DNA of 64,000 nt from Anticarsia gemmatalis (Eukaryota; Arthropoda; Insecta; Lepidoptera; Erebidae): the NCBI RefSeq assembly GCF_050436995.1, contig NC_134756.1, positions 9,238,001-9,302,000 on the forward strand, in the 5' to 3' direction. The position numbers and the translations under genes were made by a program. The notes below the pieces were generated by a model that saw only the letters and a program-made list of their open reading frames with translations, ran no database searches and was not told where the DNA came from. This document shows, piece by piece, positions 46,941 through 58,016 of this stretch; position 1 is the stretch's first letter; the number at the start of each line of letters is the position of its first letter.

Positions 46941-48888
46941 ATAACAAGGATTAAATGGTTTCCCACAGTTTTATAATGTTTACTGAAAAGCTTCAGTCTT
47001 TTTACGTTGGAATAGCCGATCACTTCTGTCTTACGCTATTCCCCCTCGTGTTCCCTCACGTCTCCCTCCCTTGTCGGGGTTGTAGACGAAATAATTTGGA
47101 TTCCGAATCTAATCCATCCAACTGTAGAAACAGTAGCGCGATTTTCTATATTCATTACTATCGAGTATCTAGCTATATTTAAAATTGCTTAAAAATAGTT
47201 TTGATCAATGTGCTAGGGCTAGTGATCGGGTTTTCATACATTTTGTTGGTAGGCACTCGTTAATGAATAATTGATAGTGGTACTATAATGCCCACCAGAA
47301 TTTCAAGAGATATGCAGAGATCACAAGTAACCTGAAGGGTAAGAAAAAAACTCACATAAAAGAATAGGACAACAAAAACTGTTTATTACTTAATGCTTTA
47401 ATTTGTCTTAAAATTAATCCAGCCAACAAAATATACATCTTCACTATATTTTATACATCTTGTACAAATCAAGCCATTTGAAGACTACAGATTTCAACTT
47501 CTTCGTTTATTTTCTCCGTTGTAAACTGCTATTACAGCATTTTTACCGCAATATCTCCATAGGTAAGTGTTTTAGTGATAGTTATATTTAGAAAACCGTT
47601 ATTGACACATAATGACGTCACAATGTCTGCAATGACTACGCCACCGTGATATCATTCTACATTAAGTTAATTTCAACCGTGATTGGCAAAATGTGTCGTT
47701 GAATTAATTATATTACAGGTACACGACTAAACTATTTAAAGAGGTAACTGTGGAACTTGGTTGTTATAACATTATAAATGCGAAAGTTTTAGTCAGCTTT
47801 TACGGCTAAACCGCTAGACAGATTTTGATGTTTTTAACGCTATTGAGAATTTTTGGTACAAGAAAAGAATAAAAAAACTCACGGACAAAATCTATGAATG
47901 AATATTTTATTTATGTTATATATATTAATTATTATAAGCTCTATTTAAATACAAAATTACGCTAAGCTAAACATGTTTATAAAGATATAAGGACACATAT
48001 CAATAAAAGTAACACCGTTTGTAAGGGTTAATCTCTGAAACTACTTTACTGTTACCGATTTTTACCTACATACTTACTTTATCGTAAAACGTTTTAACAA
48101 GCAACTGATTTCTTTCAAGAATATCGATGAATTCCATCAAACGCCGGAACCGATTCCTTCGATATCGTACTTCCTGCAACTTTATTGATTTATAAATGGT
48201 ATTTCTGTTTCCTTCACAATTATACTTTGTTATGTGACTGAATATTTCACATAATTGTGAGGCACTGAATACTGAAACATCACTATGAATTGAGCTTAAG
48301 ATTTTTGTCTCAACACCACACGTTAAAGTGATAAAGATTATAACTGTATAGTACCACTACTGGGCAACGATCTCATCTCCAATTCAGTGACGAAAAAAAA
48401 TCTTTACTAGCTTGCGTCGTCGCACTAATAGAAAAAGGCCTCCTTCATAGTTTTCTACTGTCTTCGAAAACATTAGTCAAATAAAAATGAATAAAATCAT
48501 TGACAAGATAATATGTGCAACACATTTATTATATAGAGGTCATAGCGTAATTTTATGATTGGAATTATATTCTAATTCTAAGAAATACCCTGAGAAAGAT
48601 TATACGAGTATATTTGCTACTAGTCTATATTTCTCGACCTTCGCAAATACCTAAATCATATTTCATTCATCTAAAGGTCCGCCCACTAAGAACCGCCAGT
48701 TAATTTACTCCAATTATACTTATTTTACCAACAATGTAACTAATATATGATTCTTTATAAAAGCCTGGCTAGTTCAATCGTCCCACGCAATATTTTCACT
48801 CCGATTGCTAACATTTACTATGGTAGAGTTCACTCCGAACAGAATGTCAATACATCTCAGACATAGATCAAAGGATACTAGGTATAAC
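46941..48888. other. Non-coding, with one repeat-like phrase and a CRE core
   Basis: No gene. TGACGTCA at 47613. At 47768-47850 the phrase ACATTATAAATGCGAAAGTT followed by CTAGACAGATTTTGATG is typical of the family E Helitron or a LINE tail, without a clear end. The 75-codon plus frame at 46955-47182 is not supported. Confidence 0.45.
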
Positions 48889-49146
48889 ATCACGCTTGTT
48901 GTACTAGGAGGCAGGCATTGGTGTATGAAATACACCCACGATTAATTATAAAGAATATTAGAAACATGTTATACCATCCTATTGTCAGAATGTCATCTAC
49001 CGGGCACGGTACCAAACTCCGGGCAACTATTGAGAATGCTCTTATATGAATTAGAAAATCACACTTTCCTCAACCCGGGAATTTAACTCGAGACATCGTG
49101 ATCAGCAGTCGTATATACTGAAGTCCAGAATACAAAGGCAGTCTGT
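48889..49146 (-). repeat. SINE family A, full-length copy
   Basis: The best preserved inverted copy. On the minus strand: GACTGCCTTTGTATTC, an A-box region, GACTGCTGATCACGATGTC, B box GAGTTAAATTCCCGGG, then TTGAGGAAAGTGTGATTTTC, AGTTGCCCGGAGTTTGGTAC, GGGTGTATTTCATACACC, and the end ACAAGCGTGATGTTATACC. A tRNA head followed by an unrelated body marks a tRNA-derived SINE mobilised by LINE machinery. Confidence 0.72.
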
Positions 49147-49310
49147 AGTAAAGATTTTTTTTTTGTCGTATGGTTAGTAGTTAGTTTCGTGGTAAACTTA
49201 GTATCAAAGGTTTTCAAGCCACCCGAACGTAACGTTACGTGTTCTTCAAAGCACGGAAACATTTAGTTTAAATACTGTGCTCACCCATCTATGTAATGTC
49301 CGCGTTAAAG

Positions 49311-49358
49311 ATGCCTACCGACCGATGATGACCGATGACCGATACCTACCGATCAACT
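49311..49358. repeat. Short CCGATGA/CTACCGA tandem block
   Basis: GATGCCTACCGACCGATGATG is followed by ACCGATGACCGATACCTACC and GATC: five ACCGAT-type units in 48 bases with a repeated CCTACCGA. Low-complexity tandem duplication. Confidence 0.6.
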
Positions 49359-49553
49359 ATCTATGAGCGCCTCTGTATAGTATTAATATCTTAGAAATGA
49401 ATATGACGTTAAAGGAACGGAAATACGAACTTAATAGCGAGAATAGTCCATTAATATTGATGTTCTATGTCCTGTGGAAGTATTAGCACGTGTTCAAAGC
49501 TGCATTACGAAACAGGTAAGGATGGCACGAGGTAAAGTCAAGTTTATTATAAA

Positions 49554-49768
49554 CTAGTTTTTACCCGCGCCTAGCGAGGAAAAAGATTTCCTGGGGTATT
49601 AATAATCCTATTTGTCATTAATGGTAGTTTATAAACAGTTTTAACATATAGGAATATTTTTCTGTGTACCTAATTTATTTTTAATAATTTCAGTTGATTT
49701 ACCGTGATTGAGTAACACAACAGACACCTAAATATTCGCAAATTTTCGCATTTATAAAATTATAACAT
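49554..49768 (-). mobile_element. Helitron-type repeat (family E), inverted
   Basis: On the minus strand it starts near TTATAATTTTATAAATGCG, contains AATTTGCGAATATTTAGG and CAGGAAATCTTTTTCC, and ends CGCTAGGCGCGGGTAAAAACTAG, with canonical CTAG at 49554-49557 followed by T. It has the same order as 14945, 21279 and 26523. Confidence 0.6.
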
Positions 49769-49787
49769 TGGTAGGTTTTCTTCCTCA

Positions 49788-49925
49788 AAAGTAGCCCGGA
49801 GCTTGGTATCGTGCCATGTATGTATATGGCAATAGGCTCGTCTCTATTACATATACTAACATTGTTAATGGCAAAACGTACGTATGTAGTACACCTCTGC
49901 TCACACCTTCGGATATAACACGTAA
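49788..49925 (+). repeat. SINE family A, 5'-truncated copy
   Basis: Contains AAAGTAGCCCGGAGCTTGG, ATGGCAATAGGCTCG, GGCAAAACGTACGTATG, ACACCTCTGC and CACCTTCGGATATAACACG, in family order. It lies 20 bases after the family E Helitron. Confidence 0.7.
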
Positions 49926-51028
49926 GTAAAATAGTATTACGATATGATTTCTCCTCGTCAAAGCCTATTTTTTGGCATCATAGCTCTGTGGCGTTACGTA
50001 GATTTTATACGTCATCATATTGATCGAAAGTACTATTTATGACACGGTTATCACAATTGAAAGAACAACGAAAATATAGTTTATTTATAAAAGGTATGAC
50101 GTATACAAGAGTAGAGAAAAGGTGTGGGAAGACTGGTAATAAATTAACTTGGATGAACATACGTAAGCAGTTCAAATGTGTACTTAGAAACACTAAAGTT
50201 TAATAGTAGTTGAAGTATTTTTTTAGATCCTTATGATTACTGTATGAATATTATGAATCAAATTATCACTATTGGCCTGTATCCATGTTGCAGTCAGTTA
50301 AAGGGATACCACAGAGAAGGAACATCTTGGTCAGTGTCTAAAATGATTGAATAATAAATAATATAATATAATAATAATTTAATATACTAACACGTGAAGT
50401 TACAATAAATGGGCAAGTTGGGATGCTAGGATGTTTTTTAGCCAATGACGCTAAAATTACGGCACGGATTTTGATGAAATTTAGCAACGTTAAAGCTTAT
50501 GTACCAGAGTATCATATTATTATAAGTTATAGTACATATTAAAGATAGGTAGCACATAATCACACTCTATACAGTCTATACGGATGAAATCTCGGACATA
50601 AGTTGGTAAGTGATAAATGCTAAAGCTAATTTTGCAAGCATCGTTACATTTTAAATATGAGCCAGGGCATTGTCGGATACAGTACATAAACGTAGCTTAT
50701 ATAATCCGTTAACAAACACTTGGCAGTGCGTCAGTGTGAAGCCTATTTTAACTTTTTATCAAGGGTGGCTCACCTCACTCGACCGACGTTAACCTCCACT
50801 GAATATTTATATTAGAGGCCCTCCCTGCTCCCTTTGAGACGTTCTATACAGTAATCTGTTTATTGTTGAAAGTGAAGGACAATTTTAAAATGTGCTTCGT
50901 ATGGATTGACTTTGACGGAATGAAAAGAGACTGGTCGTAAAGAATTATTTATTAATGATCATGAACAAGACTTTTGAAAAAACTTTTAAAAAAGGTAGCA
51001 TACAATTATGACTGCATGACGTTGGCTA
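49926..51028. other. Non-coding, one repeat-like phrase
   Basis: No gene. At 50382-50510 a phrase with ACGGCACGGATTTTGATGAAATTTAGCAACG resembles the 3' portion of a Helitron or LINE, without definable ends. The minus 62-codon frame at 50005-50193 is not supported. Confidence 0.45.
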
Positions 51029-51230
51029 TCTTTATATATATAATTCTTCTGTAAGTGTGTATGTCACTGAACTTCTCTTAAACGACTGGACCGATTTTGA
51101 TGAAATTTTTTGTGCGTGTTCAAGGTAATCTGAGAATGGTTTAGATTCACAATTTTGTCCGCTGGACAATGTTTTTTTAATTAATTTATTAGTAACGTGT
51201 AGACAGGACAACGTCTGTCGGGTCCGCTAG
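51029..51230 (+). mobile_element. Non-autonomous Helitron, second family
   Basis: Starts TC after A (51028) and runs through TTTATATATATAATTCTTC, GTAAGTGTGTATGTCACTG, CTTAAACGACTGGACCGATT and TTTTTTGTGCGTGTTC. It ends GACAACGTCTGTCGGGTCCG then CTAG (51227-51230) followed by T. The A|T junctions and the GC-rich subterminal stretch before CTAG fit a Helitron. This terminal sequence is one I know from many moth and butterfly genomes. Non-coding; the 89-codon minus frame starts inside it. Confidence 0.8.
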
Positions 51231-52429
51231 TTTTATTATAAAGTAACACAATAAATACACAAATAAATATTGTACAAAGTATTAAAATTGAAGCTATCAT
51301 TGTCCCTTTACTAGGCACGTGTCGCTGCTCAGAGAGAGGGGAATACGACCATAGGACAAGTGCAACTTGGCAATATTGGCACCCCTTCAAAAACTGTCCG
51401 ATTAAAATATTTCTACTACAAATATAAAGTCCTTTGTAAACAGACTTCATTATCGAATCCAGTGCCTGTTTAAGACCTGTTTATGTCATGATACCGTTAC
51501 GCTATTCAATAAATGCTAATGTGCACCAAATTGTCGCAGACCAAAAGTAAGTGACAATATAATTGAATCATTTACCCTTTTGGTATCGAAAACTGATGTT
51601 GATTTTAAGGAACTGGTAGCTGTTTTAATATTCTAGTTATCAGAAGTATAAATAAAAATAGACTTGTAAATATCTCTTTGATTATATTGAAGTCAAAAAG
51701 GACTTACTTAACAGGCCCAGACTGCGTCACTTAAGACGTTTTATTCCCGATAAATAAATCATAATTTTGCTTTGTAAACCTACGCATAGAGTTACAGATG
51801 GAAAAGTTTCAATATCAACGTTATTGGCACTGGTCCGCCCACTTTCAGTTTTATAGCTTCTACGTTGAACGAATCTGTAGCGAAGCTTTTGGCCCGAGGC
51901 GACTTCCCTGGGATACGCTTAATAGAGTATATTGCGCTGTAATCATATCAGATGCTGTGTAAATATTATCACTTTTTAATTTACAAGAGATAAATATCTT
52001 TATAACAAAGATATTGTGCTGCTTTGAAAGGATACTCAAGGACCCGTTGATTTAAATTTACAGAAAATACATTTAGACACACACAGATATAAAGTTGAAA
52101 AAAAAATCATTAGGCACATTAGTAGTAGTCTTGAAAAGTGATTGAATCCTAAACAAAGAATGCGTTACTGGCGCACCTAACAACATGGGCCTGCTTTAAA
52201 TATGAGCGTAATACACTATTATACCCCATCGTACCTAATAAGGTTTAGATTACAGGTTACAGTAAAAATATTTTTTTCTAAAGATCTATTTAGTATCTTA
52301 GGTAAAACTATACTATACTTGAAGGTATACTTGAAGGGATACAACATTTTAAAACTCTCTTAGCCGGTTCAGTTGAAAACATGAAGATAGGAATAGAGGA
52401 GCTGAATTCAAGACTCCGAACGTAACAGT
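51231..52429. other. Non-coding, nothing definite
   Basis: AT-rich. No repeat ends or genes were recognised. Confidence 0.5.
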
Positions 52430-52865
52430 ATGTACTCTTTTTTAAGGGATCTCAATACCAGAAAACTTTATTATATTATAATCTACTTTATAACCGCACA
52501 GCTCCTTGCTTCATATTCAACTACAGCTTTTCACCTTAAAGAAATTCGCCCAAAAATACAAGTAAATAATCATTTTACGACACATAAAGCAGGTTCTTAT
52601 CACGTCTACCTGCTAGGGTGGTTGCCACGTGGTATGGACACGCTCCCTTACAAATTGTGCCCAATAGGGTACGGCCCGTATTTATGGCCACGAGTTGTCC
52701 GGGAAGAACAATGACCACTTCTCTTGACCCCGGGAAGGTCCATGTGGGTATGGTGAGAACATTGCTAGCTTTTAGACAATTATTGGGCACTTCAAGGATT
52801 ATTGCAGCTATTTGTTGAGTGTACTCTGTGTCTGTTGGTTTAATAAAGTTATGTTTGTAAATTGA
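52430..52865. other. Locally open region on both strands, no gene assigned
   Basis: Three overlapping frames (94 codons plus at 52430-52714, 66 plus at 52618-52818, 71 minus at 52575-52790) share a GC-richer segment, 52600-52780. The minus frame has a hydrophobic stretch (EVVIVLPGQLVAINTGR) and the plus frame ends in a Trp/Pro/Gly-rich stretch. Neither is recognised. An AATAAA at about 52840 and a perfect GCCACGTGGT E-box-like palindrome at 52623 are present. It may be a fragment of an old mobile element or an exon of an unknown gene. Confidence 0.3.
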
Positions 52866-53754
52866 TGTAGTGCTTATTTCCTGATTACTTATATTATCTA
52901 CGTATTTCTTATTCTATTGTAATATTCTTACATGTTGTTTTTTCTTTCTTATTTTATTTACATATTCTAACGTTTAAAAGTCTAGCAGCTCGTTTGATAA
53001 TTTTTTCTATCTCTCTCCTCCTTAAATTTAGTTTCTCACAGCATAAATTATAATAAAATTAGTATTATCGTTGAAAACGTACACTACTTATTTCACAGAT
53101 TTTTAACCTAACCGATAAGTCCACACACATTTTTAAAACGTCTTTGTCATCTCACATTCGCGAGAAAGAGACGGAAAGAGTGGAAACATTTCTAAAACCT
53201 TGTACCCTAAAAAATCAGTCAGCTGTTCGTGACGTCACTCGACCAATCACACGGCTGCTCTATTGATGCACACTAATGCACTGTGTATTGCACACTTACG
53301 CAAACACGACATAGGTGTGTACGTGAGAGCCATGGATTGATATATTCTTAGAATATTCTTTATTCTTAACTCATTGTCTAACTTCTAGGTAGACTATACT
53401 TTATGTAGAATTATTTGATTTTATTGCGTTATTATGGAAAATTATAGAAAGGAAGTTTTAGGTTAACGATTATTTTGAGTAAACCTGGCGATATTTCAAG
53501 ACTAGAATAACACACTTTAACTCAAAAGTGTGAAGAATCACTTCTTGGGGAGCTATTCTAAACTCTATACATTTAGAACATTGTAGGTATTTCTATAAGT
53601 TATCAGTCATTGTATTCTAAGTATTCGCGATTATACTTTTTTAGAGAAATAAGTCCAGAGTTCCAGATGAATAAATAAAACTAATTAAGACCATGATTAC
53701 CATCAATTTGTCGTAAATAGATTGGCCCCAAACTCCCCATGTCATTCAGTCATC
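52866..53754. other. Non-coding, with a promoter-like phrase
   Basis: No gene. At 53225-53260 a TGACGTCA core is followed by GACCAATCACACGG, a CCAAT-type phrase, which could be a promoter upstream module; no transcript is evident. Confidence 0.4.
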
Positions 53755-53845
53755 CCAATGGAATTCGAATACAGGATGTCGAAAACGTTTGCGAGCGGAA
53801 GTCATTCTTCTACCGCTAGCCCACGGCCAATGTTAGCTCTTCTAC
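53755..53845 (-). repeat. tRNA-derived SINE head remnant
   Basis: The minus strand reads GGCCGTGGGCTAGCGGTAG, GACTTCCGCTCGCAAACG, then GTATTCGAATTCC: A-box-like and B-box-like blocks with suitable spacing. The tail is not identified. Confidence 0.5.
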
Positions 53846-55244
53846 TCTAATAATAAAAACCAATGCCATATTATTAAAAGAATATATTTATTGTATTTCG
53901 AAAATGGTTTACTAAATCTATTTACACAGAAGGAAAGTGTCTTGAAAACGCGCACCAATATAATATGTCATTGACCGATAAGATAAGCGAGTTAATAGAT
54001 ATCCTTGACAACCACTTAATTGTTATTATTACATTGTAATACGCGACTATACACATACAATGGCCAATGTTGGATCAAACGTTGGCTGTGACGTAGAAAT
54101 GAGCCAAGAAGTAGGTACGCTCACGGTAGGAAAACGAAACAGAACATGATTATCAACGCGACCGCACAGCTGGTCCTCGGCACTCGATATAATATTGTAA
54201 CAAACACAATAACAAAACATACATTACGGCTTTTGTACTTAACTTCAGTTATGTAAAGGTAACAAAGCCAGCAATGTAAGTTGTGTTGATAAAATCTGTC
54301 GTTGAACCGTAAATGTATTGGTAAAGGTCGTCAAACGCACACATTCCGTTAAAATTACGCACACAAATGAACGCCTTTCCACAGTTCACACAGAAAGAGG
54401 CTATTTCGACAAGGATCGCTTTACTTAACGATGACGACTATTTATTATCTGACGTAGTAGGCGAAAAAATAATTAAAAACGCCATTAGATAATATGTTTT
54501 TGTTTACAATATGTTATAGTAAAACGTAGTGTTTGTAAACAGTATGTTGATTGCGATATAAACAGAGCGAAGTCGTGTACATCTTTATTAAAACGATGTT
54601 CGCAATGCGCCATAAGTGAGAAAAACAAGCGTCATTGGACTAAATAAATTGTTTTTAAGTAAATTCCAATCAACAGAAAAAAGGGAGTGATATCATCAAT
54701 TTAGAATACTTTTTTAATATATTCTGTATGATATAATACAACTTCCACTTTAGTTAGGTTGTGCTTTGTGCCCGTTGTTTGTATGTTTGTAAAAGTCTTA
54801 TCTTTTAAGTTAAAAAAAGGAGTTGTCTTTTTTAAAAAAACAGGAAGAAACAGCATAGATACATATACAATATAATTAATAAAATTACAATCTATTTCAC
54901 AACCCCTGGATATGTATCGACTAGCTTAGCAATTAGAATTGTTACAAATTTTATCATACATTTGCTGTCACTTTACCTCTTAGATAAGCGTGTGTGATTA
55001 TCCGTGTGTCTTGAAACCCTTTTATCCTATTTATTATTTTATTTCAAAGAATATTCAGTCTCCTTTTCCAATAAACTTTATAAGCGAGTGATAAAAATGA
55101 TTTCCTGATTCCGGAATTCAGATGCATCGCTAAGATGCCACGACAGAAATTGTAGCGTCGACTGTTACCCCTCCTTGCGCAAAGGGGTCGATGGTTGCAC
55201 CCCTCGATACGATATTTCTCTATAAATCATGAAATATACAGAAC
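53846..55244. other. Non-coding, nothing definite
   Basis: AT-rich with CpG-containing patches but no definable feature. Confidence 0.5.
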
Positions 55245-55482
55245 AAAACTGGAGTGTACTGCTGATCATGAGTGGTTTCGATTTCCAAACAAATTTCTAT
55301 GTTCTTTTTCTAATTTTTATCAGACTATTTCTTAATAGTAGTCCGGAGTTTGGTAACGTGCTCGGTAGATGGCAATAGGCTCGCTTCCTATCACATGTGA
55401 CTCACATTGTAAATAACTAAACCCGGGTGTATATAATAGACTTCTGCCTACACTTTCGGATATATCAAGTGCGATATAATTA
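55245..55482 (+). repeat. SINE family A, near full length
   Basis: Plus-oriented. Head: GGAGTGTACTGCTGATCATG, B box GTGGTTTCGATTTCC. Body: AATAGTAGTCCGGAGTTTGG, CGGTAGATGGCAATAGGCTC, CCTATCACATGTGAC, CCCGGGTGTATATAATAG. End: GCCTACACTTTCGGATATATCAAGTGCGATATAAT. It supports the family definition used for the other copies. Confidence 0.72.
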
Positions 55483-55846
55483 ATGTAAGTATCAAGTAAA
55501 ATGTTAAGGAATCCAATTATTTTTTAATGTACAATATCAAGTTTGTAATGTCATTGAGATTAGCAGTCAAGGCGATTGATAAACAGAATTAATTATACCA
55601 AGTAAAGTGCCCCAAATGAATAAATTATGTCAATTATGTACATCGTTGCGTTTACAATTATTATGATTGAAATAGGACATCACTATCTGACGGTCTATTG
55701 ATAAATATATGTGCATGCGTGATAATTTATGTTAAATATGTAACTTTAATGATTTTATTAGTATGTAGTCTAGTAATTATGCTTTATTTATCCAATGCTT
55801 GTTGTGTTTTTCATTATCATTCTAAAGGTTCCGAAAGCTGACAAGA
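55483..55846. other. Non-coding, nothing definite
   Basis: AT-rich spacer between the SINE and the hairpin; no feature found. Confidence 0.5.
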
Positions 55847-55903
55847 AACTTTTATCTGCTCTAGCTTTTTAAGCTAGTTATTAAGCTAGAGCAGATAAAA
55901 GTT
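55847..55903. repeat. Perfect 21-bp stem hairpin
   Basis: The left arm 55847-55867 (AACTTTTATCTGCTCTAGCT plus T) is the exact reverse complement of 55883-55903, with a 15-base loop that itself contains another AAGCTAG. The arms have no mismatch. It could be a tiny foldback element, a recent inverted duplication, or a small-RNA hairpin. Insect pre-miRNAs rarely pair this perfectly, so I do not call it one. Confidence 0.75.
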
Positions 55904-57291
55904 ACTTGAACAGGACTCTGTTTAAAGTATCTTTTACTGAGAAGAATAAATATGGCTATTGACATAGCGCCGCCAACTTGGCGAATTTCGATAGATAATA
56001 GTTTGTCAATAATCAGAAGGTTTTGGTCAAAGATATAATACGAGTGCCTCCGGCTTTGTCCTGGTTAGAAAGTTATTTTACACGAAACGTTAACTAGTTA
56101 GACACTAAACTGTCCCCGAAAATTACTGTTCATTGCTGAGAACATCATGAAAATTCGCTCAGTAGATTAAGAGTTTATCGCAAACTATATATATATGCAT
56201 GCGGCGACTTTATTGTATAGTAATGTTGTGATAAATGTAATAAAAGATTCAATACGAGGACAAAATGTGGAAGAAGAAAAACTACTTATTCAAGTCAATT
56301 GCTGTTTATTGCCTCAAGACATTTACACCTATGACTCGTAACAAATATAGGAATACCGTTGGCAACGATACGATTGTTTCCTAGTACTGTTCAGACCGAC
56401 ATTAGCCATTGTATTGATGCACAACGCTCATAAATTTATATACTCTACTATGTTTTTTTTTTATAAATTGTGTTTAGACGATCGCTGATACTTATTAACT
56501 GTTTGTTGAAAGAGATTGTAAACCTAGTAATATTAGTGTCCTCCTAGCCGGTCTTTGACCAGAGAGGTCAGTTTCATTGACATCAACCTAAGGGGAGGAT
56601 TGTTACTTGTGTCCAAGTGTACACTCTCTATTCCCTCATTCTGATAGCCTGGTGGTATGGATAACCGACACAAGAGTGAGGTTATACGCAGTTGTCTTTT
56701 CGTGCGCTCCGGAGCACGGAGGTTTACAAACCTCAATTTCCTAAACCTGGGTAATTCACTAAGTACTTATTTCTTGGCAGAAAACTCATAAAAAGCCTGA
56801 CTCGAATCTGAGACGTAAAAACAAGCGACTGCCCAACAGAGTTAGTAATATCAGTAATGCTGCTAATCTAATGCAAATTTTGTTCATTATAAAGATGCAT
56901 TTTTTGTTGCACAGTAAAGAGGGCACACAGGTTTCTGTTCAAGGTAACATATTATAACGCATACAAGCACGCAGGCACGCGCGAGACTGACACAAAGTAA
57001 TGAAACCGCTTCATATATCCAACCTTATTGCACTAATGGGGATTACAAATCTCTGATTTCGTCCACAAACATGACATGTAGGCCGGTCAGTTCTAAAAGA
57101 GCTTAACTAACTGAGATTTAGTTCATCTGTTTGTCCTTTGTACACTAAAAGACAATTTAAAGTCCTCTTGATTGTTGGTATTTGATTATTGAAAAGACAA
57201 GTGTAAAAGTGTATATCTATACTTTGTGATAATACGTCACGTCTCGAGTTCTTACTAACCACAGACTTTCTTTTAGGTCTATTGTTTAGAC
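55904..57291. other. Non-coding, nothing definite
   Basis: No gene supported. The 67-codon minus frame at 56533-56736 (MRFVNLRAPERTKRQLR...) lies over a GC-richer stretch with TGCGCTCCGGAGCACGGAGG, which may be part of a dispersed repeat; no family assigned. Confidence 0.45.
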
Positions 57292-57472
57292 CAGTGGTTC
57301 CCAACCTTCTCTTAGTCCGGGACCACTTTTATATTATTCTTGTTATGTAAGTATATTAAAAACAAAGTGTAATAATCATCCTGAAAATTTAAAATTTTAA
57401 AATCATTCGCGAACTATATTTTGCCTTCCACGGACCACTGGTGGTCCGCGGACCACCGGTTGGGAACCACTC
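57292..57472. mobile_element. hAT-type MITE
   Basis: Ends are CAGTGGTTCCCAACC and, inverted, GAGTGGTTCCCAACC (14 of 15 identical), the typical hAT terminal sequence. An identical 8-bp direct repeat, GTTTAGAC, flanks it at 57284-57291 and 57473-57480: the hAT target duplication size. Internally, an 18-bp perfect palindrome, GGTGGTCCGCGGACCACC (57440-57457), sits next to the right end. At 181 bp it is non-autonomous. Confidence 0.9.
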
Positions 57473-57480
57473 GTTTAGAC

Positions 57481-57895
57481 GATCTCTCAATCAGTACGCA
57501 ATAGTACTAACAACTATTGCAGCGATTCGACATCGGCTGATGAATAATTAATCTAAACTATCTATGAACTACTCATTAATCCGACTGATTAGCTGGCTTT
57601 GCGCTAACAAACCAGATTAAAGTATCGATAGATAGAAAGACAGTAATCTGCTGGGGCTCTAGCTCACATTCAAAAAGGCACAACTCACGTAACAAAGACA
57701 TAAGACATGTGCCCTTTTAGAAATTGTTTTATTTTACATTTGCTTATTTTGAACAATTTATGTATAATAATAGGTTGTTTAATATAATATCAATTGTTAT
57801 TGTGGCCTATATTATGCGTACGCACTGTACGCAGTCTAATTTTGGCATCAAATTACTAAGAATTGCGAATATAATTTAAGATTATTAATCATATA
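57481..57895. other. Non-coding, nothing definite
   Basis: AT-rich; no feature recognised. Confidence 0.5.
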
Positions 57896-58016
57896 ATATC
57901 ACGCCAGTTTAACACGACGAATGTTTTCGCTTCGCTATATTGTCAATTTTAGTTCTTCTTTTGCCATCATATACCGGGCACTATACCAAACTGCGTGTTA
58001 CTAAGGAGAATTTTTA
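57896..58016 (-). repeat. SINE family A, truncated copy
   Basis: The minus strand shows TTCTCCTTAGTAACACGCAGT, TTGGTATAGTGCCCGGTATATG, ATGGCAAAAG and the end CGTCGTGTTAAACTGGCGTGATATT. The central body is partly replaced. Confidence 0.55.

Noticed and set aside
55847..55903. Canonical microRNA precursor
   Set aside because: Arms are perfectly paired without the bulges usual in animal pre-miRNAs, and no known insect miRNA seed was recognised.
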